Below, piece by piece: positions 15,274 to 23,347 of a stretch of DNA of 36,262 bases. Made by a program: the position numbers and the translations under genes. Source of the stretch: Opitutales bacterium (GTDB taxonomy: Bacteria; Verrucomicrobiota; Verrucomicrobiia; Opitutales; Opitutaceae); the NCBI GenBank assembly GCA_018700525.1, contig JABITN010000213.1:1-36262 (forward strand), given 5' to 3'. The notes under the pieces were generated by a model, which saw only the letters and a list, made by a program, of their open reading frames with translations, was not told the DNA's origin and made no database searches. Position 1 is the stretch's first letter; each line of letters opens with the position of its first letter.

Positions 15274-16095
15274 ATGGCTAACATATCTCTTGGCGCAGAA
15301 GTCTACACATGGTTCATGCGCGAAACCGGAGCCGCCTACGACAACAAGCTCGGTCACATGATCGAAATGGTCGAGAAAGCCGGCTTCGAAGGCATCGAAC
15401 CGATGCATTTCTGGATGGGCGACCTAACCGACCCAGCAAAGCTCGCCGACAAACTCGCCCAGCACAACGTCAAGCTCGCCGGCATCGCTCTAGTCCTCGA
15501 CTGGAACAATCCCGAAGAAACTGACGACGAACGCAAGCAAGCAGACAGCGTTATCGAGACCTTGAAGCTGTTCCCCGAAACGCCTCTCTGTACCGTGCAA
15601 ATGCCAAACGGCCGCCACGAACTCGAGCAACGCCGCCTCAACCTCGTCGCCAACGTTAACGCCGTTTCACGCCGGGCCCACGACGCAGGCCTCAAATGCT
15701 CCTTCCACCCAAATTCTCCCGATAGCTCCATCAACCGAACCGAAGAAGACTACGCAGTCATCCTCAACGGCCTCGATGCCAGCGTCACCGGATGGACACC
15801 CGACGTCGGCCATATTGTCAACGGTGGCATGGATCCCCTCACCAAGATGAAAGAGTTCAGCTCCCTCATTAACCACGTCCACTACAAGGACTGGGACGGC
15901 AATCCAGAGTGGGCTCTCATGGGCGAAGGCAAAGTCGATTTCATTGGCATCACCCAATGGCTCGCCGACCAAAACTTCGACGGATGGATTATCTGCGAAG
16001 ACGAAGCCGACAAAGCGATCGAAGATCCCGATGGCGTCACTCTCCACGACGGCGAGTACTGCCAAAAGAATCTCATGCCGATCATCAAAGGCTAA
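15274..16095 (+). CDS. sugar phosphate isomerase/epimerase-like TIM-barrel protein
   Basis: The 273-residue protein is of the compact IolE/hydroxypyruvate-isomerase-like type. Visible barrel elements are KAGFEGIEPMHFWMGD (strand and first Glu), CSFHPNSPDSSI (His), TGWTPDVGHIVNGG (Asp and His metal ligands), INHVHYKDWDG (His/Asp) and GWIICEDEADKA (C-terminal Glu). That ligand set (E, D/H, H, E) fits a metal-dependent isomerase or epimerase. It follows the other TIM-barrel gene by 71 bases, and a strong rho-independent terminator starts 26 bases after its stop, so this is the last gene of the unit. Cytoplasmic. The two proteins are different subfamilies and may act consecutively on one sugar; the substrate is not known. 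Confidence 0.8.
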   Translation: MANISLGAEVYTWFMRETGAAYDNKLGHMIEMVEKAGFEGIEPMHFWMGDLTDPAKLADKLAQHNVKLAGIALVLDWNNPEETDDERKQADSVIETLKLFPETPLCTVQMPNGRHELEQRRLNLVANVNAVSRRAHDAGLKCSFHPNSPDSSINRTEEDYAVILNGLDASVTGWTPDVGHIVNGGMDPLTKMKEFSSLINHVHYKDWDGNPEWALMGEGKVDFIGITQWLADQNFDGWIICEDEADKAIEDPDGVTLHDGEYCQKNLMPIIKG

Positions 16096-16120
16096 CGATT
16101 CCAACAAACCAATTTTCCCA

Positions 16121-16151
16121 AGCCTCGCAGCGAATGCTGCGAGGCTTTTTT
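16121..16151 (+). terminator. rho-independent terminator after the TIM-barrel pair
   Basis: AGCCTCGCAGC (16121-16131) and GCTGCGAGGCT (16136-16146) form a perfect 11-base, GC-rich stem closed by the tetraloop GAAT, followed by a run of T to 16151. This is the clearest intrinsic terminator of the window. Confidence 0.92.
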
Positions 16152-16216
16152 ATAATCCCGAACAAACTCCATCCCAGGCAATCAATCACCCCTCTCGTTT
16201 CGTCCCACTCCAACAC

Positions 16217-16279
16217 ATGAACAACATCAAAGAAATCAATCGCCTCGCTTCCCCCGCCCCCATGCCTCGCCTAGCATAA
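16217..16279 (+). pseudogene. probable detached N-terminus of the beta-propeller gene
   Basis: An ATG at 16217 opens a 20-codon frame (MNNIKEINRLASPAPMPRLA) that ends at TAA 16277-16279. Just after it, the next gene's frame reads NENLWMGS, which looks like the first propeller strand. If about 14 bases (or any number leaving remainder 2 on division by 3) were restored near 16276, the two parts would join as one protein with a natural start. See the entry at 16293. Confidence 0.5.
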
Positions 16280-16292
16280 CGAAAACCTTTGG

Positions 16293-16853
16293 ATGGGGTC
16301 CATGACCAACAATACCGTTCATCAGATCGATCCCAACACGGGAGAATACACCTGGGAAACACCAGCGCCAGGCACACCTTTTGGCATAACCTCCGTCGGC
16401 GATGAGCTGCGCGTCCTTTGCGGCGAAACTGAAGAAGACTATCGAATCATCCGTCGCCTAGTTCCGAGCGAAGGCTTCGATACCAACTTCAAGCTGCCTT
16501 GCCCCCAAGACACTGGATCTCAACTCAGTTTCAACGGCCAGCAACTCCACGTCAGCCAATGGTACAATAAAGTCGTCGTCGCAATCGACCACAATGGAAA
16601 CGTCCAAAAGTCCTACGAATCGCCCCACGGCATCGCCGGACAAGTCATCGTCGACAATCGTATTTATCTCATCACTACCGAGGCCGAGGAAACCAACGAT
16701 TACTTTCTAACTCGAATCGACGTAGATAGCGACACCGCCACCGACATCGCGAAAATCCCATTCCCAGCCCGATCTCTCGCCTTCGACGGCCAACACTTCT
16801 GGAGCAATCACCGAGCAGTCGACCAAATCGTCTGCTTCAAACATCCCGATTAA
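16293..16853 (+). CDS. beta-propeller-like protein, probably 5'-truncated by a frame break
   Basis: The 186 residues show repeated propeller-blade strands: NTVHQIDPNTGEYTWETPAPGT, LSFNGQQLHVSQWYNKVVVAID, GQVIVDNRIYLITTE and RSLAFDGQHFWSNHRAVDQIVCF, as in NHL/SMP-30/PQQ-like propellers. About four blades are present, fewer than a closed six- or seven-bladed ring, so it may pair or be shortened. The annotated ATG at 16293 is in mid-blade (NENLWMGSMTN reads through it), and the leader has no ribosome signal, so I doubt it is the natural start. The 20-codon frame at 16217 is the likely original N-terminus. No signal peptide in either version. The stop is followed within six bases by a dispersed repeat. 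Function unknown; it may bind a ligand or still be a decaying gene. Confidence 0.55.
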   Translation: MGSMTNNTVHQIDPNTGEYTWETPAPGTPFGITSVGDELRVLCGETEEDYRIIRRLVPSEGFDTNFKLPCPQDTGSQLSFNGQQLHVSQWYNKVVVAIDHNGNVQKSYESPHGIAGQVIVDNRIYLITTEAEETNDYFLTRIDVDSDTATDIAKIPFPARSLAFDGQHFWSNHRAVDQIVCFKHPD

Positions 16854-16858
16854 CCCCC

Positions 16859-16905
16859 GGGCGGGCGGCATCGTCGAAGATCCTGAGCCCGTCGAAGGAC
16901 TTCGC
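16859..16905 (+). repeat. dispersed hairpin repeat, copy 1, joined to a second repeat-like motif
   Basis: The segment GGGCGGGCGGCATCGTCGA (from 16859) aligns base by base with the repeats at 26605 and 19795. CGGGC (16862-16866, approximate) can pair with GCCCG at 16887-16891, enclosing ATC/GAT. It runs directly into CCTGAGCCCGTCGAAGGAC (16883-16900), the complement of a CCTTCGACGGGCTCAGG motif that is a common interspersed sequence in many bacterial genomes. It starts five bases after the propeller gene stop. Confidence 0.5.
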
Positions 16906-16908
16906 CGC

Positions 16909-17010
16909 TAATTTCTAAATACCTCGGGACTTGCCTCGGAGATTCATTGTTGGTGACGAAGGAACCAACCTTATTTGCCCGGAGGGCATCCTAGCTACTA
17001 ACAAGGAGCG
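16909..17010. repeat. hairpin-rich intergenic segment, probably a mobile-repeat remnant
   Basis: Within about 100 bases there are a direct repeat CCTCGG (16922-16927 and 16934-16939), a perfect hairpin GTTGGT/ACCAAC (16949-16954 and 16964-16969) and a tight hairpin GCCC-GGA-GGGC (16977-16987), then AAGGAG at 17003-17008. No gene is supported here: an 89-codon minus-strand frame (16915-17184) runs over the start of the SNF2 gene and looks spurious. The density of small palindromes resembles REP-type sequences. Confidence 0.4.
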
Positions 17011-17079
17011 GTGACTCACCCTATTCCAAAACCTTACGCTCGCCAGGCAACCGCTACTTCGCATTCTCATTCCTGGAAA

Positions 17080-19782
17080 ATGCCTGACGCCCTCCACATC
17101 TCTCCCCGCGGACATTTGCTGCTCTCTCCAGAAGCAGCAAGCGACCTTATCAGCGGTGATGCTGCCAAAAAAAAAGTTCTCCACGCCTTCACTCGCTCCA
17201 CCGCAGAAGGCCTCTTCACTCTGGGATCTCTACTCGACCACTCGGACGACCTTTCCTTGAACTACTGGAAAGATTTCTCCGTCCGTTTCCTCTCCAAACT
17301 CTGCCGAAAAAGTACCGTATTTAACGAATACCTATTCCCAATCGATCCACCTAGCGACGAAGAACTCGCGCTCATCGTCTCTGGTATTCCGCCTGCTATC
17401 GGCACTGAATACCTGAATACAACAATCCTCGCCACCCTATGGAGCGACCTTTCCAAATGGACAACCGACGCGCTTTCCGCAAGCGGCCTTTCCCTTTCCG
17501 ATTGGCTCAAGAATAAAGCCCCAAAATGGCACCAAGTAGGACGCGTCTGCTTCCACCTTGCTGAAAATCCCAATGATCCCAAATATCCTTTCGCTTTCAT
17601 GGCCACCTACGCTCCCTCAATCGCAAAAAGCGGGCGCGTCCAATTTCTTCCCCTTGGAAACGCTCTCCAAGAATACGCCGGAGCGAAAAACAAAGCCAAA
17701 CTCGTCGAACTCCTCGAACCTGTTCATCAAGCCTCCAAACAAATTCCATTCGTATTGGAGTTAGCGGATACCGGCGACATCTACCATCCACTCGCGTGGA
17801 CGCCCCAAGAAGCCTATGCCTTTCTCAGATCGATTCCCGATCTCGAAGAGAATGGCCTGCTCACGCGGGTCCCCAATTGGTGGCGAAATCGCAAACGCGC
17901 CCAAGCTTCTGTTTCCATCGGCGAATCCAATAAAAGCCTCCTCGGCATCAATTCTCTCCTTGAGTTCAAAGTCGACGTCGCTCTCGGCAACCGAAAACTA
18001 ACTCAAGAAGAAATCGATACCCTGCTCGCGGGTCAAGACGGCCTCATCGCTTTCAATGGCCAATGGATTGAAGTCGACAAAGCGAAGCTCCAGCAAGCCC
18101 TCGAACACTGGGAGAAAGTAGAAGAGCATGCAGCCAATGGCTCCATAACCTTCGCCCAAGGAATGCGACTCCTCGCTGGCGTTAGCCAAAATGCCGAACC
18201 CATCGATCACGCCGAAACCGACCGCGAAACCATCCGAAACTGGACCGCCATCAGCGCCGCCCCCTGGTTAGCCGATACCCTTACCCAACTCCGCTCCCCC
18301 CCAAAACCAAACACCCACCAAGCCCACCCCAATCTTCAGGGACAACTTCGCCCGTATCAACAAGATGGATTCGCCTGGTTAAATCTCCTCACCCAGCTCA
18401 AACTCGGAGCCTGCCTCGCCGACGACATGGGCCTAGGAAAAACCATCCAAGTCATCGCCCTCCTCCTCTCGCTAAAAGAAACCGTTCCTTCGAACCTTCA
18501 CCCCTCCCTCCTAGTTCTCCCTGCATCGCTGCTCGCTAACTGGAAAAGCGAATTCGAAAAATTCGCGCCTTCCTTGCGCCTCAAATTTATACATTCCTCA
18601 GAAACCAACAAAGCAGAACTCGACGCCCTAGCCAACGACCCCGAAAACCAAATTGCTCAAACCGATATCGCGCTCACTACCTACGGTATGCTTCTCCGTC
18701 AGAAGTGGATTCTGGATACGCAGTGGAATCTAGTGATTCTCGACGAGGCTCAAGCAATCAAAAACCCGAATACCCATCAAACCAGAGCGGTAAAATCGCT
18801 AAAAAGCCAATCACGGATTGCCCTAACTGGAACGCCCATAGAGAACCGTCTCTCTGATCTCTGGTCTCTCTTCGACTTCACCAACCCCGGACTCCTTGGC
18901 GATCTTCCCAACTTCCTCCAATATTCTGAATCGCCCAGCAATGGAACCCAAAACACCTACGTTCCCCTCAGAAAACTCGTATCCCCTTATATACTACGAC
19001 GCCTAAAGACCGATAAAACAGTCATCACCGATCTCCCCGAAAAGACCGAAGTCAACGCCTACAACAACCTCTCTCCCAAACAGGCGACTCTCTATCGAAA
19101 AGTCGTGCGCGAACTCGTCGCCAATCTAAAAACCACAGAAGATCTTAAACGAAGCGGACTCATCCTCACCACGCTCATCCGTCTAAAGCAAATCTGCAAC
19201 CACCCCAGCCAAGCGACAGGAGATAACAAATACACACCCACCGACAGTGGTAAATTCGAACGCCTACGCGAACTCTGCGAAGAAATAGCCGCCCGCCAAG
19301 AAAGAGTCCTCATTTTCACCCAATTCAGAGAAATCATCGATCCCATAGCCGACCACCTCGCCGACATCTTCAACCGCCCCGGTCTCACCCTCCACGGCGG
19401 CACGCCTGTCTCCCAGCGCAAACGCCTCGTCGACGCCTTCCAGCAAGAAAATGGCCCTCCCTTCCTCGTGCTCTCACTCAAAGCCGGCGGCTCCGGACTC
19501 ACCCTCACCGCTGCATCCCACGTTATCCACTTCGATCGCTGGTGGAATCCAGCCGTCGAAAATCAAGCCACCGACCGCGCCTTCCGAATCGGTCAGAAAC
19601 AAAACGTACTCGTCCACAAATTCATATCCCGCGGTACCATTGAAGAAAAAATCGACCGGATCATAGCTGACAAACGCTCGCTCAGCGACACTCTCCTCGA
19701 ATCCAACTCCGAGCTAAAACTCACCGAGCTAACCAACGAAGACCTCCTAAACCTAATATCCCTCGACATCACCCAAAGATAG
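17080..19782 (+). CDS. SNF2-family (Swi2/Snf2, HepA-like) DNA translocase
   Basis: The 900-residue protein has an N-terminal region of about 420 residues of the kind found in bacterial SNF2 proteins, then a full superfamily 2 motor: LRPYQQDGFAWL (Q-motif region), ADDMGLGKTIQ (Walker A, Lys454), LDEAQAIKN (motif II, Asp555), LTGTPIENRLSDLWSL (III), then VLIFTQF, and FDRWWNPAVENQATDRAFRIGQ (motifs V-VI, about 820). Such enzymes move along DNA and displace proteins, for example RNA polymerase. The frame extends upstream to a GTG at 17011, preceded by AAGGAG only two bases away. I prefer the ATG at 17080 because the extension is composed of the repeat-like segment and almost no gene here uses a Shine-Dalgarno sequence. 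A SWIM zinc-finger gene follows after 74 bases, a common pairing. Confidence 0.93.
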   Translation: MPDALHISPRGHLLLSPEAASDLISGDAAKKKVLHAFTRSTAEGLFTLGSLLDHSDDLSLNYWKDFSVRFLSKLCRKSTVFNEYLFPIDPPSDEELALIVSGIPPAIGTEYLNTTILATLWSDLSKWTTDALSASGLSLSDWLKNKAPKWHQVGRVCFHLAENPNDPKYPFAFMATYAPSIAKSGRVQFLPLGNALQEYAGAKNKAKLVELLEPVHQASKQIPFVLELADTGDIYHPLAWTPQEAYAFLRSIPDLEENGLLTRVPNWWRNRKRAQASVSIGESNKSLLGINSLLEFKVDVALGNRKLTQEEIDTLLAGQDGLIAFNGQWIEVDKAKLQQALEHWEKVEEHAANGSITFAQGMRLLAGVSQNAEPIDHAETDRETIRNWTAISAAPWLADTLTQLRSPPKPNTHQAHPNLQGQLRPYQQDGFAWLNLLTQLKLGACLADDMGLGKTIQVIALLLSLKETVPSNLHPSLLVLPASLLANWKSEFEKFAPSLRLKFIHSSETNKAELDALANDPENQIAQTDIALTTYGMLLRQKWILDTQWNLVILDEAQAIKNPNTHQTRAVKSLKSQSRIALTGTPIENRLSDLWSLFDFTNPGLLGDLPNFLQYSESPSNGTQNTYVPLRKLVSPYILRRLKTDKTVITDLPEKTEVNAYNNLSPKQATLYRKVVRELVANLKTTEDLKRSGLILTTLIRLKQICNHPSQATGDNKYTPTDSGKFERLRELCEEIAARQERVLIFTQFREIIDPIADHLADIFNRPGLTLHGGTPVSQRKRLVDAFQQENGPPFLVLSLKAGGSGLTLTAASHVIHFDRWWNPAVENQATDRAFRIGQKQNVLVHKFISRGTIEEKIDRIIADKRSLSDTLLESNSELKLTELTNEDLLNLISLDITQR

Positions 19783-19794
19783 GGAAGCATCAAT

Positions 19795-19828
19795 GGCAGG
19801 GTAACATTGCCGAATCCGCAGCAATCCC
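19795..19828 (+). repeat. dispersed hairpin repeat, copy 2
   Basis: GGCAGGGTAACATTGCCGAA begins this 34-base element, 12 bases after the SNF2 stop. ATTGC (19806-19810) pairs with GCAAT (19821-19825) and GGG (19799-19801) with CCC (19826-19828). It aligns with the repeat at 26605 at GG-AGGG, CAT-GCCGA and CCGCAGCA. Confidence 0.5.
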
Positions 19829-19856
19829 AAATCCTTCACCCTTTATACTTAAAAGA

Positions 19857-20648
19857 ATGCCCCACTACGACGACGATTCCCCTCGCTACATCACCGTCGC
19901 CGAACGCCAAGCCCACGCCGCAAAAAAAGTCACGGAACTCGAAGAACAAGGTCACACTCCTCAGCCAATCAAAGCCTTCCGAACCAAGAAGATCGCTCAA
20001 TCATTTTGGGGGCACGCCTGGTGCCGTCACCTTGAAAGCTACAGCGACTACGAAAGTCGCCTCCCACCCGGTCGCTCATACGTCCGCAACGGATTGGTCT
20101 GCCATCTCGAAATTAGATCCGGATGCATAGAAGCCTTCGTTAGCGGTTCCGAACTCTACCAAATTACGATCAACATCGATCAACTCTCATCGGAAAAATG
20201 GGGCGATCTCAAAAAACGCTGCTCCGGTAAAATCGGCAGCCTCATCGAACTACTCCAAGGCAAACTCTCCGACGAGGTCATGGCCCTCGTGACCCACCCC
20301 GAGCAAGGCCTTTTCCCCGATCCGCAAGAAATCCGACTCTCCTGCGATTGTCCCGACTACGCCGACCTTTGCAAGCACCTCGCTTCCGTCCTCTACGGTG
20401 TAGGAATCCGCCTCGACGACCAACCCGAACTCCTCTTTCTCCTTCGAGGTGTCGACCACGAAGAACTCACCGAAACCGATCTAAGCGACTCTATCCAGCA
20501 ACCCCTTACCAACGAGCGGCCCCGGATCGCTACGGACGATCTTTCCAACGTCTTCGGCATTGAAATCGGCCCCATCGATCCTCTTAAAACCTCAACCTCC
20601 GTCCCTCCCCCATCTTCGAAAACCAACAGGAAACGAGATACCCGCTAA
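19857..20648 (+). CDS. SWIM zinc-finger protein, partner of the SNF2 translocase
   Basis: The SWIM signature CxCxnCxH is seen as C163-D-C165-PDYADL-C172-K-H174 in the 263-residue protein, preceded by the ILSCDCP-type strand. SWIM fingers bind DNA or proteins and in bacteria are very often encoded next to SNF2 helicases, as here (74 bases downstream, same strand). The N-terminal part contains FWGHAWCRHLESYSDYESRLPPGRSYVRNG, typical of these partners, and the protein ends in a low-complexity Ser/Thr/Pro/Arg tail (TSTSVPPPSSKTNRKRDTR). No signal peptide; it is cytoplasmic. Together the two proteins are expected to act in chromosome or transcription-complex remodelling, but the biological role of the pair has not been settled. 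A dispersed hairpin repeat lies in the spacer. Confidence 0.88.
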   Translation: MPHYDDDSPRYITVAERQAHAAKKVTELEEQGHTPQPIKAFRTKKIAQSFWGHAWCRHLESYSDYESRLPPGRSYVRNGLVCHLEIRSGCIEAFVSGSELYQITINIDQLSSEKWGDLKKRCSGKIGSLIELLQGKLSDEVMALVTHPEQGLFPDPQEIRLSCDCPDYADLCKHLASVLYGVGIRLDDQPELLFLLRGVDHEELTETDLSDSIQQPLTNERPRIATDDLSNVFGIEIGPIDPLKTSTSVPPPSSKTNRKRDTR

Positions 20649-20712
20649 TCCAAAAAAACCTTCCACTTTCACCCGATTTCGCTCAGTTTGATACTTTCTC
20701 CAGCAACACACA

Positions 20713-21915
20713 ATGAACACACAAAAACCAGTTGCTCTCGCTTTCGCCATTAGCCTACTCTCCGGCATAATCACTCTTGCCGTTTCGCCCAAAGATTTGC
20801 CCGACGGATTCACCACATTGGAAATCGGAGACAGCGCTCCCGATTTCTCGCTGCCCGGAACGGATGGCAAACAGTACTCCCTCAAAGACTTCTCCGGCCC
20901 AGACATCCTAGTAGTGTATTTCACCGGTACGCATTGCCCGACTTCCCATGGAGCGATGGGACGCGTGAAACAATTCGTCAAAGACTTCGAAAAGGAAAGT
21001 TTTACGTTTATCGCGATCAATCCCAATCACTCTTCCGGCCTACGCCCCGACGAATTCGGGCACACCGATTACGACGAGACCTTCGCCGACTCGAAACGCT
21101 ACGCCGAAGACTACGAATGGACTTTCCCTTTTCTCTATGACGGGGAAAAGCAACTCACCGCCCGTTCCTACGGCTGCCTCGCCACTCCGCACGTATTCAT
21201 CTTCGATAAAGAACGAAAACTCCGCTACAACGGGCGCTTCGACGACTCCCGCTTCCCTGACCCCGCCACCGTCAAGCACCCCGACGCCCGCAATGCGATG
21301 GATGCCCTCCTAGCTGGAAATCCCGTTCCCGTCGAAACCACGCGCCCCCATGGCTGCTCAACCAAATGGAAAGAACGCAGTCAGCACGTAGTCGAAGAAG
21401 AAACGCAATGGCAGTCCATCGAAGCCACGATCGAAGAAATCGACGCGGCCGGAGTAGCCGCGCTCGCTAAGAACGGTACCGAAAAAGTGCGGCTCATTAA
21501 CGTCTGGGCAACCTGGTGCGTTCCCTGCGTCGAAGAGTTTCCCGACCTCACCGCCATCGCCCGCAAATTCAGCCGACGGGAATTCGAGCTCATCACTATC
21601 AGCCTCGACCAACCCACGCAGATCGGCAAAGCCAAAGCCTTCCTCGGCAAGCACCGGGCCATCATGAGCGATAAACTTCGCAAGTCCGTCCAAGCCGAAG
21701 GCAGGACCTCCAACAACTACCTTTACACAGGATCGAATATCGACGAACTAGCCGACGCCCTCGATCCAGAGTGGCCCGGCCCAGTACCCTACTCTGTTTT
21801 GATAAATCAATCCGGCAAAATCCTCTACCGAAAGCTTGGCAAGATCGACCCCGAAGTCGTGCGCAATGAGATTTTAGATACCTTAACGCGACACTACATG
21901 AATCCTGTCGAATAG
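20713..21915 (+). CDS. secreted protein with two thioredoxin-fold domains (peroxiredoxin-like and TlpA-like)
   Basis: A signal peptide (LAFAISLLSGIITLAVS) leads into a first redoxin domain, about residues 35-195: GDSAPDFSLPGTDGKQYSL and FTGTHCPTSHGAM, with a single Cys75 in the position of the peroxiredoxin/AhpC active site. A second domain (about 225-395) is TlpA/thioredoxin-like: INVWATWCVPCVEEFPDL, with C269-V-P-C272, then LITISLDQP. The second domain should carry reversible disulfide chemistry in the periplasm and may reduce the first or a partner such as apocytochrome c. Fused double redoxin proteins occur in planctomycetes and verrucomicrobia. The 400-residue length fits two complete domains. 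The gene lies 64 bases after the SWIM gene and 79 before the oxidoreductase; no clear operon. Confidence 0.82.
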   Translation: MNTQKPVALAFAISLLSGIITLAVSPKDLPDGFTTLEIGDSAPDFSLPGTDGKQYSLKDFSGPDILVVYFTGTHCPTSHGAMGRVKQFVKDFEKESFTFIAINPNHSSGLRPDEFGHTDYDETFADSKRYAEDYEWTFPFLYDGEKQLTARSYGCLATPHVFIFDKERKLRYNGRFDDSRFPDPATVKHPDARNAMDALLAGNPVPVETTRPHGCSTKWKERSQHVVEEETQWQSIEATIEEIDAAGVAALAKNGTEKVRLINVWATWCVPCVEEFPDLTAIARKFSRREFELITISLDQPTQIGKAKAFLGKHRAIMSDKLRKSVQAEGRTSNNYLYTGSNIDELADALDPEWPGPVPYSVLINQSGKILYRKLGKIDPEVVRNEILDTLTRHYMNPVE

Positions 21916-21994
21916 ATTTTCGCCAAAGTCTTCATTACCCTCTAGAAAACGAGGCTTACAACGGACGTCCTTGAAAAAAGATTAGTACACGATC

Positions 21995-23347
21995 ATGAAC
22001 TCAGTCAACCGTCGCCAATTCATCCAAAAGGCAGCTGCCCTCGGAGCAACATCAATACCCATGTTTTCTATCGGAAAACCAGGGCAGTCCGCAAATAGCA
22101 AAATCAACGTCGCCGTGGTGGGAGCTGGAGGCATGGGCGGCTATGCCTACCGTCGGGCAGGCTCGATGGAAAACTTAGTGGCCGTTTGCGATGTTGACTT
22201 CAGACGTGCCATCCAGGTCACAATAAAATACCCCAATGTCCCCCGCTTCAAAGACTTCCGAGTGATGCTCGACAAGATGGGCGACCAGATCGACGCGGTG
22301 GCAATATCGACTCCGGACCACACCCATTTCCCTGCGGCTATTGCTGCCATGGAGCGTGGCAAACACGTGTTTGTCCAAAAACCACTCGCCCACAACATCT
22401 GGCAATGCCGTACGCTGCAAAAGGCAGCGAAAAAGTATAATGTGATCACCCAGATGGGCAACCAAGGGCATACCATGGGCGGAATCCGTCGGATCAAGGA
22501 ATGGTATGACGCCGGTATAATCGGTGATGTTTCCGATGTAGTCACTTGGACCAACCGCCCGATTGGCCCGTGGTTCGTTCCGCCGAAGTCATTCGATCTA
22601 TCGAACGCCGCGGTGCCCAAGGAACTCGACTGGGATCTCTGGCAGGGACCGACCGCAGAGCGTCACTACAGCCCTGAATACGTGCCGGTCAAGTGGCGCG
22701 GCTGGTGGGACTACGGCTGCGGAGCGCTAGGTGATATCGGCTGCCACACTTTCGACGCTCCATTCTGGGTGCTGGGCTTGGGCATGCCGACCAAGGTCGA
22801 GGTGGAACGCCAGCAACCGCCCGACCCGGGTTACATCACGATGAGTTCCATCGTGACCTACCACTTCCCTGCCCGTGGCGATAAGCCGCCGGTGACAATG
22901 AAGTGGGTCGAGAGAGGCAACAAAGTGCCCAAGCCTGCCGGTTGGGAAAAAGACAAACCTCTGCCCGAAGAAGGAGGCATGTACATGACGGGCACCAAAG
23001 AAACCCTCTTCCATGCCGGTATGCGCCCAGCCAGTCCAGCGATCATTCCCACCAACCGCTTCATGGATATGCGCGAAGATCTGAGCAAGATTCCCCGTCT
23101 ACCCAGCGTAGGCGCCGGCCCCGTCGAGGAATGGTTCACCGCCATCAAGGGTGGGCCAGCACCTGGCTCGAATTTCGATTATGCGGCCCCGCTCAGCGAG
23201 ATGGTGCTACTCGGAGCCTTGGCCCAGCGCAGCGGCAAGACGATTGAGTGGGATGCAAAGAATATGAAAGTTAAGGGCCACCCAGAATTCGATACCTGGA
23301 TCAAAGAACCCGTCCGCAAGGGCTGGGAATACGGAGAAGACATTTAA
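21995..23347 (+). CDS. secreted Gfo/Idh/MocA-family oxidoreductase (Tat signal)
   Basis: The N-terminus NRRQFIQKAAALGATSIP is a twin-arginine (Tat) signal, so the enzyme is exported folded with its cofactor. Then follows VAVVGAGGMGGYAYRRA, the NAD(P)-binding loop (G43-x-G-x-x-G48), VAVCDVDFRRA, STPDHTHFPAA and FVQKPLAHNI, where the usual EKP is Q128-K129-P130. The C-terminal half is the GFO_IDH_MocA alpha/beta sheet with WWDYGCGALGDIGCHTFD. In this phylum secreted members act on sugars and glycosides, often making 3-keto derivatives, with the cofactor held tightly. The gene uses noticeably more G at third positions than its neighbours, which hints at a different history. The ATG at 21995 has no Shine-Dalgarno sequence. 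Substrate unknown. Confidence 0.88.
   Translation: MNSVNRRQFIQKAAALGATSIPMFSIGKPGQSANSKINVAVVGAGGMGGYAYRRAGSMENLVAVCDVDFRRAIQVTIKYPNVPRFKDFRVMLDKMGDQIDAVAISTPDHTHFPAAIAAMERGKHVFVQKPLAHNIWQCRTLQKAAKKYNVITQMGNQGHTMGGIRRIKEWYDAGIIGDVSDVVTWTNRPIGPWFVPPKSFDLSNAAVPKELDWDLWQGPTAERHYSPEYVPVKWRGWWDYGCGALGDIGCHTFDAPFWVLGLGMPTKVEVERQQPPDPGYITMSSIVTYHFPARGDKPPVTMKWVERGNKVPKPAGWEKDKPLPEEGGMYMTGTKETLFHAGMRPASPAIIPTNRFMDMREDLSKIPRLPSVGAGPVEEWFTAIKGGPAPGSNFDYAAPLSEMVLLGALAQRSGKTIEWDAKNMKVKGHPEFDTWIKEPVRKGWEYGEDI

Noticed and set aside
16915-17184. 89-codon minus-strand frame with MPSGQIRLVP, resembling ribosomal protein L2 (RLPSGEVRLV)
   Set aside because: The likeness covers about ten residues only, the rest does not fit L2, and the frame overlaps the SNF2 start and repeat-like hairpins.
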